Shown here: positions 16,367 through 24,998 of the stretch, piece after piece
Numbering within the stretch: the first letter of the stretch is position 1
How the letters are laid out: each line of letters starts with the position of its first letter
IMG/VR virus record: IMGVR_UViG_3300020215_000057
Location: 1-58,198 of that record
Length of the DNA stretch: 58,198 nucleotides
Source of the DNA: a virus
Direction: 5' to 3' (one strand)
Translations under genes and position numbers: made by a program
The notes under the pieces: generated by a model
Told to the model about the DNA's origin: nothing
Seen by the model: the letters and a program-made list of their open reading frames with translations, nothing else
Databases searched by the model: none

Positions 16367-16836
16367 TGAATCAAATCATGTGTCCCATAATTTTAAGAGA
16401 GAAAATCCAAAAGCTAGAGGATGAAATCCTTCAAAGCCCGAACGCGCTTGATCCGAAAAGCCTAAAGACCGTTCATTATTTGGCAAAAGGGCTTTACGCC
16501 CGCGAGCTAACTATCCCTAAAAACTACATGCTGACGGGAATGGTTCATAAGTGCGAGCACATAAATATTATTTCTAAGGGTCGCATTTTAGTTCTCACCG
16601 AGGACGGGCCCAAAGAGATTGTTGCGCCATGCACTTTGATTTCAAAGCCCGGCATAAAGCGCGTGGGCTTGGCGCTTGAGGAAACCGTTTGGACGACAAT
16701 TCACGCTAATGTCACAGATGAAACGGAAATTGAAAAACTAGAGCAGGAGTTAGTCGTCGATACATACGAGGACTACGAGAAATATTTATTAGGCAAAGAG
16801 CCACAGGAGGGCGAATGTCTTTTGTCAAGGCCGTAA
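16366..16836 (+). CDS. cupin-like tail-region protein
   Basis: A 156-aa protein. The central part (GMVHKCEHINIISKGRILVL followed by a KEIVAPCTLISKPGIKRVG stretch) looks like a small double-stranded beta-helix, with His 62 and later residues where metal ligands could lie. Similar proteins accompany ejection genes in other podoviruses. No catalytic role can be claimed. It overlaps the next gene by 22 bp. Confidence 0.55.
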   Translation: MNQIMCPIILREKIQKLEDEILQSPNALDPKSLKTVHYLAKGLYARELTIPKNYMLTGMVHKCEHINIISKGRILVLTEDGPKEIVAPCTLISKPGIKRVGLALEETVWTTIHANVTDETEIEKLEQELVVDTYEDYEKYLLGKEPQEGECLLSRP

Positions 16837-17918
16837 CCACGGTCGTACAGGCCGATCAGAGCAAAAAACAGGGTAAGCGTATGGAAAACGCTGCCAACTA
16901 TTCAAACCTAACCCAATCCCAGCAGTATCAACAACAGCGCGATGACCTTGAGCCGTGGCGCCAGGCCGGCGGGAATGCGCTCGGAGATTTGATGGCGGGC
17001 TTCGGACACAAGGCCCCGGAATTGGGGGAAAATTACGGCCTCAACGACCAAGAAATTCAGCTCGCAAATAATTACAAAATGCTTTTAGAAAAATCACCCG
17101 CCGCGAACGACAAAAATAGTTATTTCGCAAAAACCTGGGGCGCTGAGCTTGAAAAGCTCACTAAAAAGAGTGAGGAGGCGAAGCGCCTTGCCACACCAAC
17201 AACAACGACTGAAGAAAACTATTTCAATAAAGATTTCTCCATGGCCGATTTTGAAAAAGATCCAGGCTATGCGTTTCGCTTAGCCGAGGGCCAGAAAGCT
17301 CTAGAAAGATCCGCCGCCGCCCGTGGTGGACGAAACTCCGGCGGCACGATGAAGGCCCTTCAAGCTCACGGCCAGGGCATGGCAAGTGAAGAATACGCAA
17401 ACGCCTTCAATCGCTATAATGCTAATCGCGACTCTCGATATAACCGCCTTGCGAACCTAGCGGGAATGGGACAGGTCGCAACTCAACAGGTCGGCCAAGC
17501 CGGTCAAAACTACGCCAATCAGTATTCAAACAACCTGATGGGCGGCGCGAACGCTCGGGCGGCGGGAAGCATCGCCGGCACAAACGCATTTACAAACTTC
17601 GCAAAGGAAACAGAAGAGAACGCGGCAAAGGCGGCTGGGTTTGTGTACTGTGACGAGCGCCTAAAGGAGAACATTTCTGACGTTTCGCCAGAAGATTTCG
17701 CGGAGCTAGCTGAGGCGATCAAGCCAAAAATGTTCACGTATAAAAACGGTGAGCATGGCGTTGGTCAGTTTGTCGGGCCGATGGCTCAGGACATTGAACA
17801 CACGAAACTCGGGAAAACTCTCGTTTATGAAAATTCACAGGGCCAGAAAGTCCTCGATCAAGAAAAAGTCTTGATGCTTCTCTTGGCGCAACTTGGGAGC
17901 AAAAAATCATGCCACTAG
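16815..17918 (+). CDS. DNA ejection protein with C-terminal S74-like chaperone domain
   Basis: A 367-aa protein. The first 240 residues are helical, Gln/Asn/Ala-rich, and include DFEKDPGYAFRLAEGQKALE, a motif of virion pilot proteins. From residue 276 it reads YCDERLKENI, matching the start of the S74 intramolecular chaperone domain, in which the cleaved protein normally has Ser where this one has Cys. A conserved YKNG and QDIE segment follow. It should be carried in the capsid and leave with the DNA. Confidence 0.7.
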   Translation: MSFVKAVTTVVQADQSKKQGKRMENAANYSNLTQSQQYQQQRDDLEPWRQAGGNALGDLMAGFGHKAPELGENYGLNDQEIQLANNYKMLLEKSPAANDKNSYFAKTWGAELEKLTKKSEEAKRLATPTTTTEENYFNKDFSMADFEKDPGYAFRLAEGQKALERSAAARGGRNSGGTMKALQAHGQGMASEEYANAFNRYNANRDSRYNRLANLAGMGQVATQQVGQAGQNYANQYSNNLMGGANARAAGSIAGTNAFTNFAKETEENAAKAAGFVYCDERLKENISDVSPEDFAELAEAIKPKMFTYKNGEHGVGQFVGPMAQDIEHTKLGKTLVYENSQGQKVLDQEKVLMLLLAQLGSKKSCH

Positions 17919-18967
17919 ATCCAAGCATTTTATTTCGGCTCGACACCAAGGGTCCAGACCTTGGCGGCGCACTTCAGCAGGGAATGTCTATGAGAAAGTC
18001 TATGGACGACTCTCAAAGACAGAAAGTAGTTCAGGGGCGTGAGGACGATGCTCACCTTAAAGAAAAAGCAAAACAGATTATTTGGTCCATCAAAGATCAA
18101 CCATCCTATGAGGCCGCAAAGAGTGAACTTGCGAAGATCGGCGCGCCGGGTCTTGATCAGTGGGGACCAGAGTATAACCCCGAAGTAGTAAAGCTTAAGC
18201 AATATGCGTCTTTGACGCCAGAGCAGCAAGTGCAAAAACAGCAATTTGATGCCGAGCTAGTTTCTCGCGAAAAAGACAGAGAGGCTTCACGCAACCAGGC
18301 CTATGCGCTGGCGAAAATTGCCGCAGGCGCCCGAGCTGATGAAAAAGAAGAAAAAAGGACGGAGAAAAAAGAGCGCCAGATAGAAACCGACATGGCGAAA
18401 CTTTCAAAAGACGTTGAGGGCACGCAAGGCATGATGAGCGCCCTTGACGAGACTGAGGCGGTTTTAGGCGGCCCGCTTGAGAGCTTCAGCGTGAAAAATG
18501 GCGGTCTATATAAAGGCGGGAAAGCCGTCGATTTGCCTGGCGTTTCAATTCCCGGCATCGGGCGCGTGAGCGCTCACAGCGATCAGGCCCGAAGACTAAA
18601 CGACACCGCGAAAACTGTTTTCAACGCCACGTTGAAAGACCGCTCCGGCGGGGCCGTTACCGATAACGAGTTAGACAGATTAAGAACTGAATTCAGTGAA
18701 GGCAAGTTTAACACCGAGCCCGAATTGATTGATGCGCTTCAAAGATACAAGCGCCGAGCTGCTGTTGTGCTTAAGAATCGTGAGGCTGGGTACACGCCTG
18801 AAGTTGTGAATCGTTATACCGATCAGGGCGGACGTACTTCGAAAACGATAAAGAGCGCTGATGCCGGCGGCAAGACCATAGCTAAAAAACAATACTCCAA
18901 GTCAGCAAATAAAACCAAAGTAATTTACTCCGACGGGACCGAGGAAATCTTAGATGGCCAACGATAA
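17909..18967 (+). CDS. internal virion / ejection-type protein 2
   Basis: A 352-aa protein, overwhelmingly helical, rich in Lys/Glu with a long coiled coil (about residues 95-180). It carries the segment LNDTAKTVFNATLKDRSGGA, seen in ejection-type proteins of other podoviruses. It overlaps both neighbours and lies between two other large helical virion proteins, as ejection genes do in P22-type phages. Confidence 0.65.
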   Translation: MPLDPSILFRLDTKGPDLGGALQQGMSMRKSMDDSQRQKVVQGREDDAHLKEKAKQIIWSIKDQPSYEAAKSELAKIGAPGLDQWGPEYNPEVVKLKQYASLTPEQQVQKQQFDAELVSREKDREASRNQAYALAKIAAGARADEKEEKRTEKKERQIETDMAKLSKDVEGTQGMMSALDETEAVLGGPLESFSVKNGGLYKGGKAVDLPGVSIPGIGRVSAHSDQARRLNDTAKTVFNATLKDRSGGAVTDNELDRLRTEFSEGKFNTEPELIDALQRYKRRAAVVLKNREAGYTPEVVNRYTDQGGRTSKTIKSADAGGKTIAKKQYSKSANKTKVIYSDGTEEILDGQR

Positions 18968-20753
18968 GATTACCGACTGGGAAGATGTCCCGGTCGAAAA
19001 TAAGATTGACGACTGGGAGGATGTTCCGCTTGAGGCGCCGCAGGCTCCTGAGGGAAATCCCGTAACTCAGGCTGTAGCCAATTTCACTCAAGGCGCTGCC
19101 GCGAATTTGTCCGATGAATTTGCTGGCATTATGGAGGCCGGCGGTCGCCTCGTTGGGCTCAAAGATGTTGGTGTAAGCGACAGATCAAAGGACATAAATT
19201 TACCAAGCCTTGCTGAGGGCGGACCGACTCTTGATTGGGAAACATTACGAGACGCTTATCGTGCGGCCCGCGATAAAGAGCGCAGCGCACTTAAACAAGA
19301 CGCAAAAGAACGCCCAGCATTGGCCGCAACATCGCAGGTTGCTGGGGCTATTGTTTCTCCCGCCAACAAAATCGCAAAAGGCGCTTCAGCACTTAAACAA
19401 GGCGCGGCTCTTGGCGCAACATACGGATTCGGAGCGAGTGAAGATACAGGCGCTGGTCTTGTTTATGATACCGCCGCCGGCGCAGCAATGGGCGGCGCGA
19501 TTGGAAAGGGTGCCGAAAAGCTCGCGCCTGTTTTTAAAAAGGGCGCAGATAAGATTGCAGAAAAAACAAGGGCGGGGGCCGAATGGGTTTCCGCAAGAGC
19601 GCAGGGTCTTGAGCGAGCGACCGCAAGGAAGATGGAAGAAACAAGCAAAGGCAGTGTCCGCGCTGTCGGGCGTCAGGGGCTTGATGACCCCAAGATGCTT
19701 TCTCTCCGCTCAAACACTGACGACATGATCGCGCAGAACGAAAAAATTAAAAAAGCCGCCATGGATTCTAGGGCCGCAGCTTACGACAAAATCGACGATG
19801 CTGGCGCCAGCCAATTCAATCCCGTCGAAGCCGCTGACGAGGCCGCAAACAAAGTTTTAGCTGGGAAGAATTTTGATCATGACGACGCAAAAGAGACCTT
19901 TAATTTATTAGATCCCCATCTTCAAAACATTTTCTCTCGCGGAAAAGAAAATATTCCCATGAAAGAGGCCCAAAAGCTTGTCGAAAAACTCGGCGAAAAG
20001 GCCAACTTTGATACGACCCGAAGCAAAGAGGCCAACAAAATTGCAAAGGCCGTTTATAATTCTGTTCGCAAATCTGTTAACGATGCCGCCGAAAAAGGTG
20101 CCGACGTGATTGGTGTTTCCGGCCTGAAGGAAACAATCGAAGCGGCGAACAAAACCTATTCCACAGGGATGAAAGCAACGAAACTCCTTGCAAACAAAAA
20201 GGCCCGCGAAGATGGAAACAAATTCTTTGGCCTCACCGACACTATAATTGGCGGCACGGGGCTTGGCTATGCTTACGGTACCGGCGACTGGCAAACGGGA
20301 GCGACGGTTCTCGCGGGTAAAAAGGTTTTAGAAAAATACGGCGCTAAGGTCATTGCTCGCGGCCTCGACCGCGTTGCGAAGTCTCTTTCTAAAGATTCAA
20401 AAATGGCAGCTGTAATTCAAAAGAATCCCGCCGTTGTTCAAGCTATCGCGCTGGGCCTTTCGGGAACACCGCCCCCGATGTCAAAAGCCGCTGGCAAGGA
20501 TGCGCCGAAAGACGGCGGGGAGTTTGTCGCCGAAATCAAAGGCCCCAACAAATGGTCTGTTGACGGCTATGCGAAGCTTTACGAGCACGACAAATCAGGC
20601 GCGTTTAAAGATCCAGCCCAAGTCGAAAAGCTTTTCTCCGAGCCAAAAGCAAAACAGCTTCTAGTGCAGGCCTCGGGGCTTAAGCCAGGCTCTAAGGCCA
20701 TGGATGACATTTATAAAAAACTACAATCTCAAATGAAGGGCAAGGAGCAATAA
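18954..20753 (+). CDS. internal virion / ejection-type protein 3
   Basis: A 599-aa protein. The N-terminus contains a duplicated tag (ITDWEDVPVENKIDDWEDVP). Residues 140-200 are a Gly/Ala-rich hydrophobic region (GAALGATYGFGASEDTGAGL and AAGAAMGGAIGKG) able to insert in membranes, flanked by amphipathic helices. That fits a protein that forms a DNA conduit through the cell envelope during infection. It is the largest of three consecutive ejection-type genes. Confidence 0.65.
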   Translation: MANDKITDWEDVPVENKIDDWEDVPLEAPQAPEGNPVTQAVANFTQGAAANLSDEFAGIMEAGGRLVGLKDVGVSDRSKDINLPSLAEGGPTLDWETLRDAYRAARDKERSALKQDAKERPALAATSQVAGAIVSPANKIAKGASALKQGAALGATYGFGASEDTGAGLVYDTAAGAAMGGAIGKGAEKLAPVFKKGADKIAEKTRAGAEWVSARAQGLERATARKMEETSKGSVRAVGRQGLDDPKMLSLRSNTDDMIAQNEKIKKAAMDSRAAAYDKIDDAGASQFNPVEAADEAANKVLAGKNFDHDDAKETFNLLDPHLQNIFSRGKENIPMKEAQKLVEKLGEKANFDTTRSKEANKIAKAVYNSVRKSVNDAAEKGADVIGVSGLKETIEAANKTYSTGMKATKLLANKKAREDGNKFFGLTDTIIGGTGLGYAYGTGDWQTGATVLAGKKVLEKYGAKVIARGLDRVAKSLSKDSKMAAVIQKNPAVVQAIALGLSGTPPPMSKAAGKDAPKDGGEFVAEIKGPNKWSVDGYAKLYEHDKSGAFKDPAQVEKLFSEPKAKQLLVQASGLKPGSKAMDDIYKKLQSQMKGKEQ

Positions 20754-21880
20754 TGGCAATCGCACTTTATTCGCCAAAGATAAAATTCACAGACGCTAAC
20801 GGAAACCCCTTAGCTGGCGGAAAGCTCTACAGCTATGAAGCCGGAACCTCGACTCCGCTTGCCACGTACACAGACGCTGGGGGCGGAACACCTAACGCTA
20901 ACCCCGTTATTCTAGATGCAAACGGTGAGGCTAACGTGTGGCTTGCTGACGATACCTATAAATTTGTTCTACAAAACTCGGCAAGTGTCGTGCAGTGGAC
21001 GGTTGACAATTATTCCATCTTTAACGAGGGTGGAATTCCTGCGGCACGAATCGCCACAGACGCTGTCACCACGGCAAAGATTTTAGACTCAAACGTCACG
21101 ACCGCAAAGATTGCGGACTCTAACGTCACCCGCGCGAAGCTAGCCTCTGGCGCACGTGCCAAGGGGAGTGTTACCGCGTCTAAAACCTCGGCATACACCG
21201 CGACCTCTAGTGACGATGTTATCCCGTGCGATGCCACGAGCGCAGGCTTTACCGTAACTCTTCCTGCCGCTGCGTCTAGCACTGGCATGGAGGTGGTGAT
21301 CGTAAAAACCGACGCGAGCACAAACCTCGTCACTATTGACGGAAACGGCTCTGAAACAATCGGCGGAGCCACAACAACGGCTCTTGCCACGCGATACGAA
21401 TCTATAAAAATTGTCTGCGACGGCTCCAATTGGCAAATCGTTTCTCGCGCCATTCCCATCACAAGAACAAGCTTCACGCCCACCGGGACATTTATCGCAA
21501 ATACCACCTACACAGGTTTTTGGCGCCGAAGCGGTGCGAACATGATTGTAGACGTGCACTTGGCTTTTGCAGGCGCCCCCACATCAACGTCTCTCGTTGT
21601 TAACATGCCGACCGGCTACACAATTCAGAATGGTGGTTTTCCATCTGTATTGGCGAACGGAACACCCGTCGGACAAGGCGTGTATGTCGATAGCGGCACG
21701 GCAAACTACCCCCTTGATGTTCGCTATGCAAGCTCAAGCACCGTCGGTGTTTTCATGTGGGGCGCAAGCGGTACCTGGGCCAACTCATCGGCTCTCACCG
21801 AAACAGCGCCCGCGACAATCGCAAGCGGGGATTCGATTCACTTAACGTTTAGCGTGCCGATTACGAATTGGAATAACTAA
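20753..21880 (+). CDS. tail fibre or tailspike with podovirus N-terminal attachment domain
   Basis: A 375-aa protein. Residues 1-90 are a classic fibre attachment module (KIKFTDANGNPLAGGKLYSY, then a TYTDAGGGTPNANPVILDA block). A short repeat follows (ATDAVTTAKILDSNVTTAKI), typical of fibre shafts. The C-terminal 230 residues are Thr/Ser/Gly-rich beta structure, probably the receptor-binding part. I see no enzymatic tailspike motif. It overlaps the upstream stop (TAATG). Confidence 0.85.
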   Translation: MAIALYSPKIKFTDANGNPLAGGKLYSYEAGTSTPLATYTDAGGGTPNANPVILDANGEANVWLADDTYKFVLQNSASVVQWTVDNYSIFNEGGIPAARIATDAVTTAKILDSNVTTAKIADSNVTRAKLASGARAKGSVTASKTSAYTATSSDDVIPCDATSAGFTVTLPAAASSTGMEVVIVKTDASTNLVTIDGNGSETIGGATTTALATRYESIKIVCDGSNWQIVSRAIPITRTSFTPTGTFIANTTYTGFWRRSGANMIVDVHLAFAGAPTSTSLVVNMPTGYTIQNGGFPSVLANGTPVGQGVYVDSGTANYPLDVRYASSSTVGVFMWGASGTWANSSALTETAPATIASGDSIHLTFSVPITNWNN

Positions 21881-21910
21881 CTTTAGGGCCAAGGACGGCC
21901 AGGGGGAAAA

Positions 21911-22246
21911 ATGGAATTTTTAGACGTCGAATACTTTAAGAACATTTTAAGCCCTGAGTCCTTTGACAGGCTCAAAGAGTCGCTGATCATTGTCGCCGTG
22001 GTTTGGTTTGCCATGAAGGGCAAAGTCAAGGCTCTCACCGAGGGCATTTCAAAACAGGTCAACGAGTTTCAACAACACCTAGACAAAATCGAACAAGCCA
22101 TTCTTATGATGGCGGCAAACGTAAAAGAATTAAAAGAGTCTCTAGAGAGCTTAGAGAAAAACCACTCTCAGCGCATTGATGCGCTTGAGGATGGGCTTAC
22201 GCAATTAAAAACCAAGGTTTCAGACCTTGAAAAACCAAAGGAGTAG
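21911..22246 (+). CDS. membrane-anchored coiled-coil protein of the lysis region
   Basis: A 111-aa protein with one hydrophobic segment (residues 24-36, SLIIVAVVWFAMK) and then a long coiled coil to the end. This is the topology of i-spanins and of some phage membrane regulators. It stands at the head of the lysis block. The spanin reading is inference only. Confidence 0.55.
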   Translation: MEFLDVEYFKNILSPESFDRLKESLIIVAVVWFAMKGKVKALTEGISKQVNEFQQHLDKIEQAILMMAANVKELKESLESLEKNHSQRIDALEDGLTQLKTKVSDLEKPKE

Positions 22247-22250
22247 GTAA

Positions 22251-22499
22251 ATGAGCAAAACAATATATGAAAAGGAAATCGGGAGTGATGGCGCGAAAGC
22301 AGGCCTCTATGTCGACGGGCAAAACCTGTCTTTGCATGTGAGCTATCCATTGGCCAAGGTTGTTGAGCCCGCCACAAAGGCTGTCGATTCACTAATCGAT
22401 AAACTCGAAAAACTCATTCCTGGCGACTGGGACAAGCCCATGCTTGAGAAGGTCAAAGAGGAATACAAAGAAGAGCTTGTAAAGCTTTTGGCTGAATAA
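22251..22499 (+). CDS. small lysis-region protein
   Basis: An 82-aa soluble, charged protein (start after AAGGAG). It has a helical C-terminus (DKPMLEKVKEEYKEELVKLL). It always travels with the next gene in my recollection of related podoviruses, but I cannot name a function. Confidence 0.55.
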   Translation: MSKTIYEKEIGSDGAKAGLYVDGQNLSLHVSYPLAKVVEPATKAVDSLIDKLEKLIPGDWDKPMLEKVKEEYKEELVKLLAE

Positions 22500-22502
22500 T
22501 CC

Positions 22503-22868
22503 ATGGGCTTATCTGGAAAGTACGACTTTAAGGGGATCAAACAGGCGGGCGCAGCAGGACTGCGCCTTGCCCTGGCGGCCTCGCCGTACACCGCGTGGCT
22601 TTTAAAGCTCAGCTCATTTCTTGATTTCGTCCTGGAGTTTTTCGCCAACTGGCTCGCCAACAACGGCCTGGTTTTACTAAACGTGGGCGCCAATTACGTC
22701 AACGGGGAACTCGATCAAAAGCAAATGGACTCGGCGATGGACGAGGCAATCTCAGAAATCAAAAACAAGGGCGGGAAAGACAAATTAACCGCGCAACAAA
22801 AAAAGGAAATCGACGATGAGGTTATTAAAGCCGCTCGTAAATTTTTGGTTATTGCTCGCCCTAAGTAA
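22503..22868 (+). CDS. putative holin-like membrane protein
   Basis: A 121-aa protein. Residues 16-65 contain two hydrophobic stretches (LRLALAASPYTAWLLKLSSF and LANNGLVLLNVGANYV), followed by a charged tail. Position before a lipoprotein and an endolysin suggests a holin-type or lysis-timing role. The soluble tail is long for a holin, so this remains tentative. Confidence 0.5.
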   Translation: MGLSGKYDFKGIKQAGAAGLRLALAASPYTAWLLKLSSFLDFVLEFFANWLANNGLVLLNVGANYVNGELDQKQMDSAMDEAISEIKNKGGKDKLTAQQKKEIDDEVIKAARKFLVIARPK

Positions 22869-23160
22869 TTGCGCCTCGTTTCAGGCGTCAGACTGGCAAG
22901 CATCGATCACGCTCCCCGCAAGTGAGGACTGCATGAGCTTTCACGTAATGAGCGGGAAAGAGGTGCGATTGCCTGCGGACAGTCCTGAGTGCATTGAGAA
23001 AAAACTAAAGTCTGTTTGGCTTGATTATGAAAGTTACAAAATGCTCAGGCGCGACATTCAGAACAACTGTCAGTTTGCTCAGTGCAAACAAATAACCGGC
23101 GCCTTTGACGGCTTGTTTTTAACTATCGATAACGCTCTTAAAAAAATACCTATCCAATAA
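22816..23160 (+). CDS. spanin-like outer-membrane lipoprotein
   Basis: A 114-aa protein that starts inside the preceding gene in another frame and overlaps it by 53 bp, the arrangement typical of Rz/Rz1-type pairs. The signal peptide has LLLALSNCAS, a lipobox-like site (Asn at -1 is unusual). The mature part carries five Cys and is not Pro-rich, so it differs from classic o-spanins. It precedes the endolysin gene. Confidence 0.55.
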   Translation: MRLLKPLVNFWLLLALSNCASFQASDWQASITLPASEDCMSFHVMSGKEVRLPADSPECIEKKLKSVWLDYESYKMLRRDIQNNCQFAQCKQITGAFDGLFLTIDNALKKIPIQ

Positions 23161-23172
23161 GGAAATAAACAA

Positions 23173-23757
23173 ATGAGAAAACTAGAAAAGAAAATGATCG
23201 ACTACTTAGATAAAAAACTAGCCGGAAACGGCCTTGCTCAAGAAATGATAGCGACAAAAGATGCTCGCGGCCTTTTCATTCTCGCAGCACAGGCCTGCGT
23301 CGGCATCAGAGAGTCTGGTGGAAACAACAAGGGCCCCATGGTCGCGCTTATTCAAGACACCGTTGACGGGCCCGATTCGTGGGCATGGTGCATGAGTTTC
23401 GTGATGACCTGTCTTGCATACGCTGAATTAAAAACCGGGATCAAATCGCCAATAGTTTCGGGCGAGCACTGCATGACCGTGTGGAATAAAACTCCGAAAT
23501 CTCAGAGAGTAAAAATCCGCCCCCTTCCTGGCGCGATAGCTATATGGAACTACCCCCCAGGACAGTCGGGCCACACCGGCATTCTTCACGAGTACGAAAA
23601 CAAGCCAGGCAAGATGCGCCTTTTCGAGGGTAACACCGAATCAGGTCTCACCAAGGACGGCGTTATTCAAAACGACGGCGGCGGTGTCTATCACACCGAG
23701 CGCTCAACCAAGGGTTCTTCGAAAATGAAACTAGTTGGATTTTTAAAACCGTTCTGA
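23173..23757 (+). CDS. endolysin, CHAP-type peptidoglycan hydrolase
   Basis: A 194-aa single-domain enzyme. Catalytic Cys 73 lies in SWAWCMSF, His 134 in SGHTGIL, and FEGNTE (151-156) supplies the third polar residue. CHAP enzymes cut amide or peptide bonds in peptidoglycan. There is no signal peptide, so release depends on a holin. A good AAGGAAA lies upstream. An HNH gene follows directly. Confidence 0.85.
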   Translation: MRKLEKKMIDYLDKKLAGNGLAQEMIATKDARGLFILAAQACVGIRESGGNNKGPMVALIQDTVDGPDSWAWCMSFVMTCLAYAELKTGIKSPIVSGEHCMTVWNKTPKSQRVKIRPLPGAIAIWNYPPGQSGHTGILHEYENKPGKMRLFEGNTESGLTKDGVIQNDGGGVYHTERSTKGSSKMKLVGFLKPF

Positions 23758-23808
23758 TTGTACGCCAATGGCATCGCTGGCCGGAGTATTTTTAAACCTA
23801 GGAAACAA

Positions 23809-24324
23809 ATGAACGCAAGGAAGCGAACAGACATTACAGGAAAACGATACGGCATGCTTGCTGTAATTGAGCGGGCCGGGACTGTTCGCGGTCGATCCCG
23901 TTGGCTTGTTCGCTGCGACTGTGGCACGGAGCTTGTTCTTAGTCGCGTAAGATTTGCCAATGCAGGTAAATCCAGCTGCGGATGTCGGGCGCTTGCCGCC
24001 AACACTGTGAGCGAAGTTTGGCGGCGCTACAAAAGGCAGGCTGCGGAAAGAGGTTTTGAGTTCAATCTCTCAAAAGAACAGGTTGAGCAAATAATTTTCC
24101 GAAACTGCTCTTATTGTCTTTGCCCACCAATGAATCGGCATGAGCCCGCAGCCAAGCCGTACAATGGGATTGACCGGGTTGATTCATCTCTCGGTTATGA
24201 AATGGAGAACGTTACACCATGTTGTGCTCAATGCAATCGCGCAAAAAGTAACTATGCGCTCGCTGATTTTTTTAAGTGGGTGGACGCTGTCCACTCTCAC
24301 TCAGTAAGGGACAGAGATAGTTAA
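23809..24324 (+). CDS. HNH homing-type endonuclease
   Basis: A 171-aa protein. I choose the ATG at 23809 (preceded by AGGAAA) over an upstream TTG. Residues 8-65 form a small zinc-containing module with CDCG and SCGC. The HNH core follows: CSYC, then NGIDRVDSSLGYEMENVTPC and CAQCNRAKSNY. Such genes are free-standing mobile endonucleases in phages. It sits between the endolysin and a peptidoglycan-binding protein, interrupting the lysis block. Confidence 0.85.
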   Translation: MNARKRTDITGKRYGMLAVIERAGTVRGRSRWLVRCDCGTELVLSRVRFANAGKSSCGCRALAANTVSEVWRRYKRQAAERGFEFNLSKEQVEQIIFRNCSYCLCPPMNRHEPAAKPYNGIDRVDSSLGYEMENVTPCCAQCNRAKSNYALADFFKWVDAVHSHSVRDRDS

Positions 24325-24348
24325 TACATTTTTATGAGGAGAAAAGAA

Positions 24349-24657
24349 ATGTTCGACGCAGCGGAAATTCAAATCATAGGCTTGTGCGCGATTATCGGCG
24401 TGCTCGCCATAGGCCACGCCTATCAAGGTGCAAGTTACCTGTGGCGCAAAATCTATAACCCCGTCGTTTCACTCGATCAAAACCAATGGCTCGCGGTGCA
24501 GACCGCCCTTCGCGCTAAAGAAATCGGTCCCGCCGTTATGGACGGCATCCCTGGCCCCCACACGAGAGAGGCCCTTTCAGACTTTCAAAAACTTGTTGGC
24601 GAGAAACCCACAGGCGAATCAAGGCTTAGAACATTACAAAAACTAGGAGTGAAATAA
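24349..24657 (+). CDS. membrane-anchored peptidoglycan-binding protein
   Basis: A 102-aa protein. The start at 24349 is chosen for the AGGAG 8 bp upstream (an earlier in-frame ATG at 24334 has none). Residues 6-26 (EIQIIGLCAIIGVLAIGHAY) form a TM anchor. Residues 45-100 match PG_binding_1 (VMDGIPGPHTREALSDFQKL). It probably acts with the endolysin or during DNA entry. Confidence 0.7.
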   Translation: MFDAAEIQIIGLCAIIGVLAIGHAYQGASYLWRKIYNPVVSLDQNQWLAVQTALRAKEIGPAVMDGIPGPHTREALSDFQKLVGEKPTGESRLRTLQKLGVK

Positions 24658-24998
24658 TGAGTATCACAGACGTAAAAATGGGGCCGGCACTCGCGGCGAC
24701 AGGATCAACCGACGCCGTGCTTATGAGCGGACAGCCGTTCTCGGTGCAAGCTTTTGGCACAACTACGGCGGGGGCAGGCACTGCAACGGTTATCGTTGAA
24801 GGGTCAAACCACGCAAGCCCCTCTCTTGATGGGCATTGGGTGACGCTTGCCACACTATCGCTTTCCTTTACCACGGCGGTTGGGAGCGATGCTGGGGGCT
24901 CAGTACTTCCGTACTTAAATGTACGCGCTAGAGTTTCGGCAATTTCTGGCACGGGCGCGTCCATTAGTTTTCAAATGGCAAAAGGCAAGAGCGCATAA
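24657..24998 (+). CDS. small beta-rich structural protein
   Basis: A 113-aa Thr/Ala/Gly-rich protein with a beta pattern and no Cys. It precedes a fibre-like gene exactly as the similar protein at 44570-44980 precedes a fibre in phage B, so it may be a fibre-associated protein. No domain recognised. Confidence 0.55.
   Translation: MSITDVKMGPALAATGSTDAVLMSGQPFSVQAFGTTTAGAGTATVIVEGSNHASPSLDGHWVTLATLSLSFTTAVGSDAGGSVLPYLNVRARVSAISGTGASISFQMAKGKSA

Noticed and set aside
21010-21559. Reverse frames of 139-165 codons over the tail fibre
   Set aside because: They are shadows of a Thr/Ala-rich gene, with no neighbours on that strand.
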